Under the pieces are notes generated by a model that saw only the letters and a list, made by a program, of their open reading frames with translations, did not search any database and had not been told where the DNA came from. A program made the position numbers and the translations under genes. Positions 1-7,940 of a DNA stretch of 19,316 nucleotides are shown in pieces. The stretch lies in the NCBI GenBank assembly GCA_012329085.1, contig JAAXQB010000285.1:1-19316 (forward strand), given 5' to 3'. Numbering within the stretch: the stretch's first letter is position 1; each line of letters begins with the position of its first letter. This DNA is from Methanosarcinales archaeon. Its GTDB lineage: Archaea; Halobacteriota; Methanosarcinia; Methanosarcinales; Methanosarcinaceae.

Positions 1-102
1 GTCGAGGGTTGTTCCGCACCGAATATACAGGGTCGACCCTACGCGAACATCTTGGCCTAGAGCGCCCCCACCCGCGTTGATGGCACACACCCAATAAGCA
101 CG
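1..102. other. G+C-rich edge segment of foreign or chimeric origin
   Basis: The first hundred bases contain runs such as gcgcccccacccgcg and are far richer in G+C than the rest of the window. Homology to the neighbouring transposase remnant stops near position 102, after a peptide ending QDGET on the minus strand. The same minus-strand frame then stays open to the window edge with a glycine-rich peptide that I do not recognise. It could be a true insertion boundary, a different gene interrupted by the insertion sequence, or an assembly or cloning chimera. The sequence alone does not decide between these. Confidence 0.4.
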
Positions 103-690
103 AGTTTCTCCGTCTTGTGTGATAATTGGTTCTGGTGCAAATGACATCACTTCTTTAGATTCTGGGTGAACAATCGCTCTAACCCAACATCTGATGGTAA
201 TATGTAATTTCTCTGGTTCTCGAATTCGTTTTCTTGAGAGCCAAGAATCGCAAATGATTTTTTTGAAGAAAAATATCCAGTTCCATCTATGGAAAGCAAG
301 TAATGCCCATTCATGAAAACCATTTTTTCTAAAGCCTTCCCTCGCTGAATTTGATGAAAAACATCTTTGAACAAAGGCTCTATGTCAGCAGGCTCTATAT
401 CATCCAAAATTTTACGCATTTGAGTATCACAAGGCACTTCATTTATATTATAAACTGTTTTTAGATTCTCATCTTTTAATCGTCTCTCATCAAAAACAAG
501 CAATGAAGGGTCTTTTAAGGAAAACATAGCAAAAGCTGACATAAGTGCATCAGGCAGAGAAATCTTTATGTTGCCTGATTTATTCATCTTTTATTTTCTC
601 AAAGTTTGAATATACGCGTTTGAATAATGTATCAGCGTTTAAATATTTTCTAAGTTTTATTTTTATTTTGGCTTTTTGTGAAATACCATT
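103..690 (-). pseudogene. Degenerate IS4-like DDE transposase, N-terminal part only
   Basis: The longest intact piece (587 to 147) carries the conserved block SLPDALMSAFAMFSLKDPSL and the first catalytic aspartate in SIDGTGYFSSKK, as in a family of roughly 400-500 aa IS4-type transposases. Family-like sequence continues in other frames on both sides. Upstream (about 690-600) is KYLNADTLFKRVYSNFEKIKD followed by a stop. Downstream, after a seven-T run on the plus strand at 258-264, come REITYYHQMLG (about 211-182) and then AIVHPESKEV and APEPII (about 177-121). At least three frameshifts are therefore needed to read it through. The C-terminal half with the remaining catalytic residues is missing, so it cannot be active. 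No terminal inverted repeat is obvious. Family assignment is from memory of the motif; decay is directly visible. Confidence 0.75.
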
Positions 691-709
691 TGTTAAGTTT
701 AAAATTGAC

Positions 710-730
710 ACTCGTTCATTTTGAACGAGT
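710..730. repeat. Triloop hairpin element (single copy)
   Basis: A perfect 9-bp inverted repeat, arms ACTCGTTCA and TGAACGAGT, separated by the loop TTT. It belongs to the dispersed triloop hairpin family described at 4617-4680 and 17300-17525. It lies just beyond the recognisable 5' end of the transposase remnant. Confidence 0.7.
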
Positions 731-974
731 TGTTAAAAATTAGTTGAATTTATCCTATATATTACTTGCAATGCATATAAATTTTTACGAAATCATAGAA
801 TGTACCATTTTGATTGCATGCGTTTATAATTCTATCGGGAACCGATGGTAGTGAAAAGTTGTTTAATTACTTTTTTAAAAAACATTGACTAATACAGTCG
901 ATTTTACCAAATCATAAAACTTAATCAACATCAAAGTTTAGAATACAAGCAAAGGTTTTTGACAGCACATCAAC

Positions 975-1015
975 GCACATTCTCTTTGAGAATGTGCTCT
1001 CGAAGAGAATGAGTG
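975..1015. repeat. Triloop hairpin element with a second half-copy
   Basis: A perfect 10-bp stem, arms GCACATTCTC (975-984) and GAGAATGTGC (988-997), with loop TTT. It is followed by CTCTCGAAGAGAATGAG, which can pair with the first arm in an alternative fold. It belongs to the dispersed hairpin family. Between 691 and 1156 I see no gene; besides these hairpins only a short inverted repeat (ATCGG, GAA, CCGAT near 833-845) stands out. Confidence 0.7.
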
Positions 1016-1156
1016 TTATTATTTGTGTGGGGGTGAGCGGTTAATTATAAACTTACAAAACTATTAATATTACTATTTTGCGTACAATAGGTGAAATTCT
1101 TATTTTAAATCTAATATATTTATAGAATAATTACTAAATGTCCAGTATCACTCTTA

Positions 1157-1546
1157 TTAATCCTTTACAAATTTCGTCCCATACACAATCATTCCTTTAT
1201 CATCATCAGTCATTAACTTTCTAAACACAGGTTTAACTCTCATACCAATGCTCATATTTTCAGGTTCCTCAATTATTTGTGTTGTAAATCTTGGTCCTTC
1301 ATCCATTTTTACAATTGCTAAAATATAAGGAGTTCGGTGAATAAGTTCCTCTGTTTTAGTATGTATTACTGTATAGGTGACTACTTGTCCTTTTCCTTTG
1401 AATTTGTATGATTCTACATTTCCTGTCCTTCTACACATTGGACAAAGATTTCTTGGTGGGTAAAAATACTCATTGCATGAATTACAATGCGTGCCTTTTA
1501 AATTATATCTAGCTTGTTGCATTCTCCAAAATCTTGCTACGGTCAT
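1157..1546 (-). CDS. DUF35/OB-fold zinc protein bridging thiolase and HMG-CoA synthase
   Basis: A 129-aa protein with an N-terminal zinc-ribbon (CNSC near residues 21-24 and CPMC near 35-38) followed by an OB-fold with the typical GKGQVVTYTVIH strand. In archaea such proteins bridge acetoacetyl-CoA thiolase and HMG-CoA synthase, so that acetoacetyl-CoA is passed between active sites rather than released. The gene is last in the operon, two bases after the thiolase stop, and has a strong AAGGAG site nine bases before the ATG. Length and cysteine pattern are those of the family. It has no catalytic residues of its own. The bridging role is known for the family and inferred here from the gene order. 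Confidence 0.9.
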   Translation of the reverse strand: MTVARFWRMQQARYNLKGTHCNSCNEYFYPPRNLCPMCRRTGNVESYKFKGKGQVVTYTVIHTKTEELIHRTPYILAIVKMDEGPRFTTQIIEEPENMSIGMRVKPVFRKLMTDDDKGMIVYGTKFVKD

Positions 1547-1548
1547 AA

Positions 1549-2721
1549 TTATCTACTCCTTGAAAAAATATGTACAAGAACTGTTGCTCCAGAACCCCCA
1601 ACATTATGAGTCATTCCAATTTCTGCACCATCTACTTGTCTTTTGCCTGCATCTCCTCTTAATTGATACACAACTTCGATTGCTTGTTTAATTCCAGTTG
1701 CACCAACCGGATGCCCACACGATTTTAAACCTCCTGATGTATTTACTGGAATTTTTCCTCCAATTGCAGTTTCGCCATTCTCTGTAAATTTACCCCCTTC
1801 TCCTTTTTTCACAAATCCCAAATCTTCTATTGCACAAATTTCAGCAATTGTAAAACAATCATGTACTTCAACTGCATCAATATCTTTTGAACTGACATTC
1901 GCTTGTTTTTTTGCTTTTTTTGAAGCTACAACAGTTGCATCAAGTGTGGTTAATTCTCGCCTATTATGAAGAGAGATTGTATCACTTGCTTGTGCTGTTG
2001 CTTTAATATATATTGGGGTATCTGTATATTTTTTTGCAACGGCTGCAGGACAAAGAATTAATGCCGATGCACCGTCTGTTATTGGTGAGCAATCAAGAAT
2101 ATGCAAAGGATCTGCAACCATTGTTGAATTGAGCACTTGATCCACTGTGATTTTATTGCGATATTGCGATATTGGATTCATTGATCCATTTTTATGATTT
2201 TTAACTGCAACTTCTGCAAGTTGCTTTGATGTAGTTCCATATTTTTCCATATGTAATCGTGCAATCATTGCATACAATCCCGGAAATGTTGCACCCATAA
2301 GACCCTCCCAATCACGATCCGATGCAGCCGTAAGTGCTGATGATGCATTTGATGCAGGCACATCTGTCATTTTTTCAACACCTGCTGCAACTACTATATC
2401 TTGATAACCTGACGCAATTGCCATTATTCCTTGCCTAAGTGCAAGACTACCTGATGCACATGCCGCTTCCACTCGAGTTGCTGGTGTATTAAATTCACGG
2501 GAAAGCCCAGAATAATCTGCAATTAAAGCACCAATATGCTCTTGTTCAACAAATTGCCCTCCACTCATATTACCAACATACAATCCCTCGATGTCTTTTC
2601 CATGCAATCCTGCATCATTTAATGCTTTGCCTCCTGCTTCTACAAAAATATCTCTAAAAGACCTATTCCAAAATTCTCCAAATTTTGTATTGCCAACTCC
2701 TATAATTGCTACTTCTCTCAT
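1549..2721 (-). CDS. Archaeal acetyl-CoA acetyltransferase (SCP2-like thiolase)
   Basis: A 390-aa thiolase-fold protein that condenses two acetyl-CoA to acetoacetyl-CoA, the first step toward mevalonate and archaeal lipids. The nucleophilic cysteine is Cys88 in EAACASGS. The other active-site motifs are VEVHDCF (His288), [10 protein letters not shown] (His337) and THNVGGSG (His372). It follows HMG-CoA synthase with a 43-nt gap and precedes the DUF35 gene by 2 nt, the usual archaeal order. An AAAGGA site lies a little far (about 12 nt) from the ATG. On its own such a sequence is often annotated as a lipid-transfer or generic thiolase; the neighbours make the mevalonate role likely. It is full length with no defects. 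Confidence 0.93.
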   Translation of the reverse strand: MREVAIIGVGNTKFGEFWNRSFRDIFVEAGGKALNDAGLHGKDIEGLYVGNMSGGQFVEQEHIGALIADYSGLSREFNTPATRVEAACASGSLALRQGIMAIASGYQDIVVAAGVEKMTDVPASNASSALTAASDRDWEGLMGATFPGLYAMIARLHMEKYGTTSKQLAEVAVKNHKNGSMNPISQYRNKITVDQVLNSTMVADPLHILDCSPITDGASALILCPAAVAKKYTDTPIYIKATAQASDTISLHNRRELTTLDATVVASKKAKKQANVSSKDIDAVEVHDCFTIAEICAIEDLGFVKKGEGGKFTENGETAIGGKIPVNTSGGLKSCGHPVGATGIKQAIEVVYQLRGDAGKRQVDGAEIGMTHNVGGSGATVLVHIFSRSR

Positions 2722-2764
2722 ATTTTCTTTTTTCCTTTTTTATTTAACTAATTATTAAATCCAT

Positions 2765-3814
2765 TTAAGGCATTTTTATTTTTCCTTGATGTCGTGCATA
2801 TGTTGCATAATCTATATATGTTGGATTTTCAAGTAATTTTTCTACTGTTGATGCATTATTTCTAATTTCTTCAATTTTATCTGTCACTGTAATACTAAAT
2901 GCATCCGAACCTGCACCTGAACCAAATGCTGTCACAAAAATTCTATCACCTGATTTTGCTTGATCAAGTGTTGCGGCAAGTCCCATCATACATGATCCTG
3001 AATATGTATTCCCAAGTTTTGGAACAACAAGTCCAGGTTTAATTTGTTCCATATTAAATCCAAGTGTCTTTGCAACTCTTGTTGGAAATTTGCCATTTGG
3101 CTGATGAAATACTGCATAGTCATAATCAGATGGTTTTGTTCCTATTTTATTCATAAGCCCATTGGCTCCACCTTCTACATGTTTAAAATATCCCGGTTCT
3201 CCTGTAAATCTTCCTCCATGCTCTGGATATTGCATGCCTTCCCTCCTCCAAAAATCAGGAGTGTCAGTTGTAAATGAATAAGTATCTTCAATAATTGCAG
3301 CAATTTCTTTTTCTTTGTTACCAATCAAGTATGCAACTCCTCCTGCTGCATTTGTATATTCAAGCGCATCTCCCGGTGCTCCTTGTGAGACATCAGCTCC
3401 TATTGCAAGTCCAACATCAATCATTTTAGATTTTACAAGTCCCATGCATGCTTGAATTGCAGCAGTTCCTGCTTTGCATGCAAATTCAAAATCTGCAGCT
3501 GTCAGGTTAGGGCTTGCTTCTATTGCTTCTGCAACGATTGTACTTGTTGGTTTTACAGCATAAGGATGAGATTCACTTCCTGTATATATTGCACCAATTC
3601 GAGTTGCATCTAAACCACATCTTGAAACTGCATTTCGTGCGGCTTCGACTGCAATGGTTACTGTATCTTCATCTACATCAGGCACAGATTTTTCTTGTAC
3701 CATAAGACTTAGCTTTACAAGGTTTGCATCTCCGCCCCATACGCGTACAATTTCTTCTACTTTTATCCTAAATTTTGGGATATAAGCTCCATACGATATT
3801 ATTCCTACACTCAT
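2765..3814 (-). CDS. Hydroxymethylglutaryl-CoA synthase
   Basis: A 349-aa archaeal-type HMG-CoA synthase that condenses acetyl-CoA with acetoacetyl-CoA to HMG-CoA for isoprenoid synthesis. The catalytic triad expected for the family is visible: Glu81 in TGSESHPY, Cys113 in [10 protein letters not shown], and His237 in [10 protein letters not shown]. The C-terminal motif [14 protein letters not shown] is also typical. The ATG overlaps the stop of the upstream regulator by four bases (ATGA), and an AAAGGTGA site lies just upstream inside the regulator gene, so the two are probably translationally coupled. It is the standard archaeal length and intact. Confidence 0.95.
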   Translation of the reverse strand: MSVGIISYGAYIPKFRIKVEEIVRVWGGDANLVKLSLMVQEKSVPDVDEDTVTIAVEAARNAVSRCGLDATRIGAIYTGSESHPYAVKPTSTIVAEAIEASPNLTAADFEFACKAGTAAIQACMGLVKSKMIDVGLAIGADVSQGAPGDALEYTNAAGGVAYLIGNKEKEIAAIIEDTYSFTTDTPDFWRREGMQYPEHGGRFTGEPGYFKHVEGGANGLMNKIGTKPSDYDYAVFHQPNGKFPTRVAKTLGFNMEQIKPGLVVPKLGNTYSGSCMMGLAATLDQAKSGDRIFVTAFGSGAGSDAFSITVTDKIEEIRNNASTVEKLLENPTYIDYATYARHQGKIKMP

Positions 3815-4539
3815 ATATTCACCTTTTCTTGTAATATTTTTTTTATATCCTCAATTTCCATTCTTGTTGTAAGAAGTGGTATTCTATCTATTTCTGCCAT
3901 TTTTTTTACTAATGGGTCTATTGTATCTTTTGTAAGTCCATGCATAACAACAACTCCCGGTTTTAAATTAGTCACACGAATTGCTGCCATTGGTGATTTT
4001 CCAGAAGATACTTTTGTAAATATCATGGCTCTTTCCGTACTCCACCCATATAATTTTTGAAAATCATGTGAGGATAATTCAAGTATTGTTTTTTGACTAT
4101 CTATTATTGTAAATCCATATAACTGTTTATCAATTCCTTTATAAATTATTTCTGCATTGATTAATGATATTAATTCTGTAAGTTTTATTGGAGTTGTGTA
4201 TTCATAAGTACTATATATTTCATCAGTTCCATTGTTTATTTGTAACATTTTTTCATATGCATGTATTTTTTGACCTCCACGACTTAAATCAATATCCAAT
4301 AAGGCTTTTATAATTTTACTTACGATAACTGTGCCGGGCGATAGTCTTCTTCCACTTTCGTAATCGCTAATAACAGATGGAGACATGTTTAAATGTGCAG
4401 ACAAATCATTTTGTGCAATTTTAAAATTCAATCGCCATTTTTTTAATACGCTGCCCGGATTTTCAGAAAGTGTGACTTCTCCTGCCATTTTTTCAGCAAG
4501 TCTATATCGAATGTTATTATGGGATGTAATTCCATTCAT
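3811..4539 (-). CDS. XRE-type helix-turn-helix regulator of the HMG-CoA synthase operon
   Basis: A 242-aa protein with a Cro/CI-type helix-turn-helix at about residues 30-85; the core reads [20 protein letters not shown] followed by [11 protein letters not shown]-terminal domain of about 140 residues may sense a ligand. Regulators of this architecture commonly lie directly upstream of archaeal HMG-CoA synthase genes. It is the first gene of a four-gene operon and overlaps HMG-CoA synthase by four bases. Its promoter (4564-4572) places the start of transcription close to the ATG, so the message may be nearly leaderless; no Shine-Dalgarno site is seen. A perfect palindrome touching the TATA box suggests autoregulation, which is an inference. 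The ligand is unknown. Confidence 0.8.
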   Translation of the reverse strand: MNGITSHNNIRYRLAEKMAGEVTLSENPGSVLKKWRLNFKIAQNDLSAHLNMSPSVISDYESGRRLSPGTVIVSKIIKALLDIDLSRGGQKIHAYEKMLQINNGTDEIYSTYEYTTPIKLTELISLINAEIIYKGIDKQLYGFTIIDSQKTILELSSHDFQKLYGWSTERAMIFTKVSSGKSPMAAIRVTNLKPGVVVMHGLTKDTIDPLVKKMAEIDRIPLLTTRMEIEDIKKILQEKVNI

Positions 4540-4563
4540 GAGATATATTTAAGTTTTTAATTC

Positions 4564-4572
4564 TATTTATAT
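4564..4572 (-). promoter_or_regulatory. TATA box of the regulator/HMG-CoA synthase operon
   Basis: The minus strand reads ATATAAATA, a close match to the archaeal TATA box. Its centre is about 29 bases from the regulator's start codon at 4539, which predicts a 5' untranslated leader of only a few bases. Confidence 0.55.
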
Positions 4573-4573
4573 C

Positions 4574-4593
4574 TAACGAATTATAATTCGTTA
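4574..4593. promoter_or_regulatory. Perfect 20-bp palindrome, candidate operator
   Basis: TAACGAATTATAATTCGTTA is an exact inverted repeat with no spacer. It begins two bases upstream of the TATA box of the mevalonate operon and therefore covers the position of the TFB recognition element. A protein bound here would block TFB/TBP assembly. The encoded XRE-family regulator just downstream is the natural candidate to bind it. The symmetry is seen directly; the operator role is inferred. Confidence 0.55.
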
Positions 4594-4616
4594 ATTAGTG
4601 GATTATTTGTTTGGTG

Positions 4617-4680
4617 TTTTTTGATAGCTCGTTCGGAACGAACGAGCGTTTGCTCATTCTCGAAGAGAATGGGCGATAGA
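4617..4680. repeat. Two tandem triloop hairpins with conserved flanks
   Basis: The flank TTTTTTGATA is followed by hairpin one (4627-4647: arms GCTCGTTCG and CGAACGAGC, loop GAA), a GTTT linker (4648-4651) and hairpin two (4652-4674: arms GCTCATTCTC and GAGAATGGGC, loop GAA, one G-T wobble), then CGATAGAG. The T-run lies 5' of the stem on this strand and becomes an A-run 3' of it on the other, so it does not look like an ordinary terminator. It sits between the divergent mevalonate and winged-helix units and defines the best-preserved two-unit form of the family. Confidence 0.8.
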
Positions 4681-4748
4681 GATAAAATATTCGATTTTTG
4701 TTATTGATTTAAATTATGGGCGATTTGTATTTTTTTATAAAATAGAAA

Positions 4749-4801
4749 TTGATACGCATTTGATACTAATTCATATATGTAATTTGATACTTATTTGATA
4801 C
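4749..4801 (+). promoter_or_regulatory. Four phased TTGATAC repeats upstream of the winged-helix gene
   Basis: TTGATAC occurs at 4749, 4760, 4784 and 4795. These are two pairs, each with an 11-bp period (about one helical turn), offset by 35 bp. They surround a TATA-like CATATATGTA (4772-4781). An inverted pair TAATTCATA (4767-4775) and TATGAATTA (4809-4817) brackets the second pair. The layout resembles a cooperative operator and ends five bases before the first possible ATG of the winged-helix gene, so autoregulation is plausible. Confidence 0.5.
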
Positions 4802-4805
4802 ACAT

Positions 4806-5047
4806 ATGTATGAATTAATTAGTTTTTTATTAAGAAGCAAAAATAGAAAAAAGTTTTGAAAAATTTAGAAAAACCAGGCACTCCAACAGAATTGGCTACA
4901 AAATTACAAATTCAACGCTCTACTGTTAGTAGAGCAATATTAGAATTGCAAGATAAAAAATTGATTAAATGTCTTACCCCTAATGAAAAAATGGGCAGAC
5001 TTTATCAAATTACTGATTTAGGTAGAAAAATTTTAAAGGAAATCTAA
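4806..5047 (+). CDS. Small winged-helix regulator split by a -1 frameshift
   Basis: The 63-aa open frame from a TTG at 4856 starts inside the first helix of a MarR/ArsR-like winged helix (TPTELATKLQIQRSTVSRAI, then KCLTPNEKMGRLYQITDLG). The missing N-terminus is in the other frame: an ATG at 4806 encodes MYELISFLLRSKNRKK and then stops at 4857-4859. Joining them by a -1 shift after AAG (4851-4853) gives RKKVLKNLEKPGTP and an 80-aa protein of normal family length. The shift falls on the heptamer A AAA AAG (4847-4853) in the correct phase, a classic slippery site. It could be programmed frameshifting, a recent one-base loss in an A run, or a sequencing error. A perfect 8-bp hairpin at 4917-4935 is probably too far away to stimulate slippage. 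Nothing resembling a Shine-Dalgarno site precedes the TTG. Confidence 0.7.
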
Positions 5048-5048
5048 T

Positions 5049-5243
5049 ATGGTTAAAATAAAAATAAACGATTTTGTAATTACGATTAAAAAAATTGAGG
5101 ATATTGAAGAAAAATCCGTTGGTTTAGTGGAAAATGTTTTAAATGAACAAATTACTATTTTTTTTATTGGGAATAAAAAAAGTATAAAAGTCATGAAAAA
5201 CAACATATTATTATTGGATATAAATCATACATTTTTTTATTAA
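5049..5243 (+). CDS. Small protein of unknown function next to the winged-helix gene
   Basis: A 64-aa lysine/isoleucine-rich protein that begins one base after the stop of the winged-helix gene, so the two are probably one transcript and translationally coupled. Alternating hydrophobic strands (KINDFVITIKKI, VGLVENVL, QITIFFIG, SIKVMKNNILLLDI) suggest a small all-beta barrel of the SH3/Tudor type. It has no cysteines, membrane helix or signal peptide. The protein ends soon after the last strand, so it may be a truncated version of something longer. I do not recognise the family and assign no function. Confidence 0.5.
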   Translation: MVKIKINDFVITIKKIEDIEEKSVGLVENVLNEQITIFFIGNKKSIKVMKNNILLLDINHTFFY

Positions 5244-5595
5244 AATTTGTTTTATTTCTATATTGTGAAATTTGGCACAATTCAAAAATATAGTGATTTT
5301 ATATTTTTTATGTTAAACATGCTCACATAATAAACCAAGTATTGCTTTTTATTATGTAAGTGAATTATGAAACTATGCCGCATAATTTATGAATTTTAAT
5401 TTTAAATCCAAATAATAAAATGATACTTTATAAATATTATATGCTACCTTAAATAATTTTTATTGCGCAAGGTTTTAAGGCGGAGGTAATCAAAAATTTA
5501 AATTTTTTGGGTCGTGAATATTTTGCAAATATAAACAACACGAATGAAATTTTTTTATTTATTCTCAAACACTTTTTTGTTTCAAACGAGCTATC
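5244..5595. other. Gene-free A/T-rich spacer
   Basis: I see no gene, tRNA or clear regulatory signal here. It separates the plus-strand winged-helix pair from the converging rubrerythrin gene and leads into the hairpin element at 5596-5641. Confidence 0.6.
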
Positions 5596-5647
5596 GAAAA
5601 TCAAAGATTTTCTCAAACGCTCATTCTCTTCGAGAATGAGCTATCAA
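5596..5647. repeat. Triloop hairpin element downstream of rubrerythrin
   Basis: There are two hairpins. At 5596-5612 the arms are GAAAATC and GATTTTC with loop AAA. At 5619-5641 the arms are GCTCATTCTC and GAGAATGAGC (perfect 10 bp) with loop TTC. The trailing TATCAAAAAA matches, in reverse orientation, the TTTTTTGATA flank of the copy at 4617. It lies about 20 bases beyond the rubrerythrin stop codon. Confidence 0.75.
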
Positions 5648-5661
5648 AAAAATTATAAAAA

Positions 5662-6234
5662 TTAATAATTCTCACAAAGAATTTCATGATGATCTTTTTT
5701 ATGTGCACATGCAGGACAAAGTTCTGGAGCCTTCATTCCCTCAGATATATATCCACAATTTCGACATTTCCATTGTACTGCACTATCTCGCTTAAATACC
5801 ATATCATTTTCGATATTTTCAAGTAATTTAAGATACCGTGATTCATGATATCTTTCTGCAACTGCTATATTCTTAAAAACTGCACCTATTTCTATAAACC
5901 CTTCTTTTATAGCAATTTTTGAAAATTCTGGGTACATAATAGAATGCTCATATTTTTCCCCAGATGCTGCACTTATTAGGTTTTCTTTTGTAGTTCCAAT
6001 TTTACCTGCTGGAAAACTGGATGTAATCTCTACTTCTCCACCTTCAAGAAATTTGAATAATCGTTTTGCATGTTCTTTTTCATGTTCTGCGGTTTCAGTG
6101 AATATACTAGATATTTGCACAAAACCATCTTTTTTTGCTTGTGATGCAAAATAAGTATATCGATTTCTTGCTTGCGATTCTCCGCTAAATGCTATTAATA
6201 AATTTTTTTCTGTTTTTGTTCCTTCTAAGTTCAT
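5662..6234 (-). CDS. rbr: Rubrerythrin
   Basis: A 190-aa protein that reduces hydrogen peroxide with electrons from rubredoxin or related carriers, protecting an anaerobic cytoplasm. The four-helix di-iron domain shows the ligand motifs GES (Glu19), EKEH ending at His55, GEKYEH (Glu93) and AERYH (Glu127, His130). The C-terminal rubredoxin-like domain has CRNCGY (Cys157, Cys160) and CPAC (Cys173, Cys176). A strong AAAAGGAG site lies about six bases before the ATG, and TATA-like ATATAT sequence occurs around 6279-6285. It appears monocistronic. All metal ligands are present, and the start is fixed by the Shine-Dalgarno spacing and the conserved N-terminus. Confidence 0.95.
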   Translation of the reverse strand: MNLEGTKTEKNLLIAFSGESQARNRYTYFASQAKKDGFVQISSIFTETAEHEKEHAKRLFKFLEGGEVEITSSFPAGKIGTTKENLISAASGEKYEHSIMYPEFSKIAIKEGFIEIGAVFKNIAVAERYHESRYLKLLENIENDMVFKRDSAVQWKCRNCGYISEGMKAPELCPACAHKKDHHEILCENY

Positions 6235-6601
6235 ATAAATCTCCTTTTGATTTCAAATTCTTAACAACTATTGTTTCAAAATATATGCTCTCGAAAGAGT
6301 TACCTATTTTAGAAAATTTCTGATATGACATTTTCAAAAAAATGTAGGTTATTCAAATGAGTTATAAAATATTTTATTTTCTCAGATAGTTGTTAGGATT
6401 TGTATTTTAAAACCAAACAATATTATATAGTATTTAAAAGCATATAAAATTTTATTAGTTTTGAAAAACTTAAACATTTTAATCACAACAATATTTGTAG
6501 ATTTTTTAAATACAATCATTAAATTCAACATATTTTATTATGTATAATTTTCATGATTATCATATTATTCTGCATTTACGATTGCAATTTCCCGCATGAA
6601 T
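6235..6601. other. Gene-free spacer with minor inverted repeats
   Basis: This 367-nt A/T-rich gap lies between rubrerythrin and the AfpA gene. It contains a 7-bp inverted repeat (ACATTTT and AAAATGT, 6328-6345) and a degenerate CTCTCGAAAGAG near 6289-6300 that may be a remnant of the triloop hairpin family. I see no gene. Confidence 0.55.
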
Positions 6602-7135
6602 TTATTTAACAACATCTCTTATATCTTTAACATTTTCCAATACTGTAAGCCCTTCCATCTTTTTTAATTTATTTGAATTTTCCACATCAATATCTCTCAT
6701 ATATAGTATCAATTTTTTTCCATTTGGCAAGATAGTTTCAATAGAACCTTTGTGCTGATCGGCTGGATAGCAAATCGTTGGAACTTTGGCCTTCACCGAT
6801 TGTGCCACACAATTTGAAAGTAACGAATCTGCTATTCCATGTGCAATCTTTGCTGTTGTATTTGCACTCATTGGAGATACAATAAATATATCAAATTGAC
6901 CTGTTTGTAATTTTCCAGTAAGAAATGGAGCGTTTGGTCCAACTTCGGTTTTCGGCTTTGGGTCAATCGCTTTTAAACGATTCCACAACTTATACATTTT
7001 TACAACCATTTCCCCATTTTTTGAAAGATATACTGTAATATCTACAGCATGATTTTCTTTGATATGTTCCATTGACTCAAATGTTTCTTCTATTAAATCG
7101 CCACACCCTGTAATACCCCATGCAATTTTTATCAT
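6602..7135 (-). CDS. afpA: Archaeoflavoprotein AfpA-like FMN protein
   Basis: A 177-aa flavoprotein of the HFCD/flavoprotein fold. It opens with IAWGITGCGDLIEETF, and has VSPMSANTTAKIAHGIADSL in the middle, the FMN-contacting loop of this family, then PTICYPAD. Archaeoflavoproteins bind FMN and accept electrons from ferredoxin. The related acceptor-type dihydromethanopterin reductase (DmrB) has the same fold, so that is the main alternative. It is last in a three-gene operon after an iron-sulfur flavoprotein and rubredoxin; a similar Isf-Afp pairing is known in Archaeoglobus. A weak AAGG lies eight bases before the ATG. It appears intact; the physiological acceptor is unknown. Confidence 0.75.
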   Translation of the reverse strand: MIKIAWGITGCGDLIEETFESMEHIKENHAVDITVYLSKNGEMVVKMYKLWNRLKAIDPKPKTEVGPNAPFLTGKLQTGQFDIFIVSPMSANTTAKIAHGIADSLLSNCVAQSVKAKVPTICYPADQHKGSIETILPNGKKLILYMRDIDVENSNKLKKMEGLTVLENVKDIRDVVK

Positions 7136-7165
7136 TTTATAAACCTTGTGTTTAATTTAATTGTA

Positions 7166-7330
7166 TCATTCAATAATTTCATCAAAATAGCTTTTATCAA
7201 CACCGCATACTGGACATACCCAATCAGAAGGCAAATCTTTAAATTCAGTTCCTTTTGCTATATCGGCATCTGGATCTCCTATCTCTGGATCATAAACATA
7301 TCCACATGCACTGCATCTATATCGTGTCAT
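7166..7330 (-). CDS. Rubredoxin
   Basis: A 54-aa protein. It begins [20 protein letters not shown] and has the two metal knuckles CSAC (Cys6, Cys9) and CPVC (Cys39, Cys42), with the conserved WVCPVCG. It binds a single iron and carries one electron, for example to rubrerythrin or a flavodiiron protein. Its ATG overlaps the end of the upstream Isf gene by 14 bases, and it is followed by AfpA after 30 bases, so the three are very likely co-transcribed. It is of normal rubredoxin length and complete. Confidence 0.95.
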   Translation of the reverse strand: MTRYRCSACGYVYDPEIGDPDADIAKGTEFKDLPSDWVCPVCGVDKSYFDEIIE

Positions 7331-7940
7331 TTTTTTTATCCTCATTTATATTTTTCATATTAATATTTTTATAAAAATTTTTTAATGTTTTTCTAAGTGA
7401 TCGCAAACCCTCTTCATCTTCTATGATGCCTTCTTTTCCTTTATCTTTTGACCAAAAACAAGCTCCAAGATTTGCGCCAAACGAACCGCCAGCAACTGCG
7501 ATTATTTCACTTATCATATAATAATCATGTATTGTTTTTAAAGCAGTTTCTTGCCCTCCGCTTCGGTCTCCTCCAATTGCAATCCCCATTCCAACTTTTC
7601 CTGCCATAACTTTTGGATTTTTTGCAACAATTGCCCTACACCTATCCATCACCGCTTTTAATTGTGCAGAAATGTTTCCTTGATATACAGGAGTTCCGAG
7701 AATAAATCCATCTGCAATGGATAGATATTCATAAAATTCAGCCATATCATCTTTATGAATGCATTTTCCTTCTCGCTTTTTTACACAATAATCACAATGG
7801 ATGCAAAATTTAATCGTTTTTCTTGCAACAGTTAAATATTTTATTTCGCACCCTTTATCTTTTAAAAATTCAAGTGCATAATTTACTGCATAATGAGTTC
7901 CTTTAAGTCTTGGACTTCCACTAATTCCAACTACTAACAT
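7317..7940 (-). CDS. Iron-sulfur flavoprotein (Isf), NADPH-dependent FMN reductase fold
   Basis: A 207-aa flavodoxin-like protein. The N-terminal FMN phosphate loop is [12 protein letters not shown]. The compact cysteine motif [15 protein letters not shown] (Cys46, 49, 52, 60) binds a [4Fe-4S] cluster in Isf proteins of methanogens and Archaeoglobus. [18 protein letters not shown] and [11 protein letters not shown] are further family blocks. Isf takes electrons from ferredoxin and has been linked to O2 and H2O2 reduction. It heads the Isf-rubredoxin-AfpA operon. A TATA-like TTTATAAATTATA lies about 25 bases before the ATG and no Shine-Dalgarno site is seen, so the message may be almost leaderless. 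It is intact. Confidence 0.88.
   Translation of the reverse strand: MLVVGISGSPRLKGTHYAVNYALEFLKDKGCEIKYLTVARKTIKFCIHCDYCVKKREGKCIHKDDMAEFYEYLSIADGFILGTPVYQGNISAQLKAVMDRCRAIVAKNPKVMAGKVGMGIAIGGDRSGGQETALKTIHDYYMISEIIAVAGGSFGANLGACFWSKDKGKEGIIEDEEGLRSLRKTLKNFYKNINMKNINEDKKNDTI

Noticed and set aside
4617..4680. Triloop hairpins as ordinary intrinsic terminators
   Set aside because: On the strand with the GAA loop the T-run lies 5' of the stem, and on the other strand an A-run follows it. Several copies are in long gene-free DNA or between divergent genes.
4917..4935. Perfect 8-bp hairpin as frameshift stimulator
   Set aside because: It begins about 63 nt after the slippery site, while known stimulatory structures lie within about ten bases; it also encodes the DNA-recognition helix.
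7148..7363. Plus-strand 71-aa frame
   Set aside because: It lies over the minus-strand rubredoxin gene, whose cysteine knuckles are unmistakable; the plus-strand frame has no family features.
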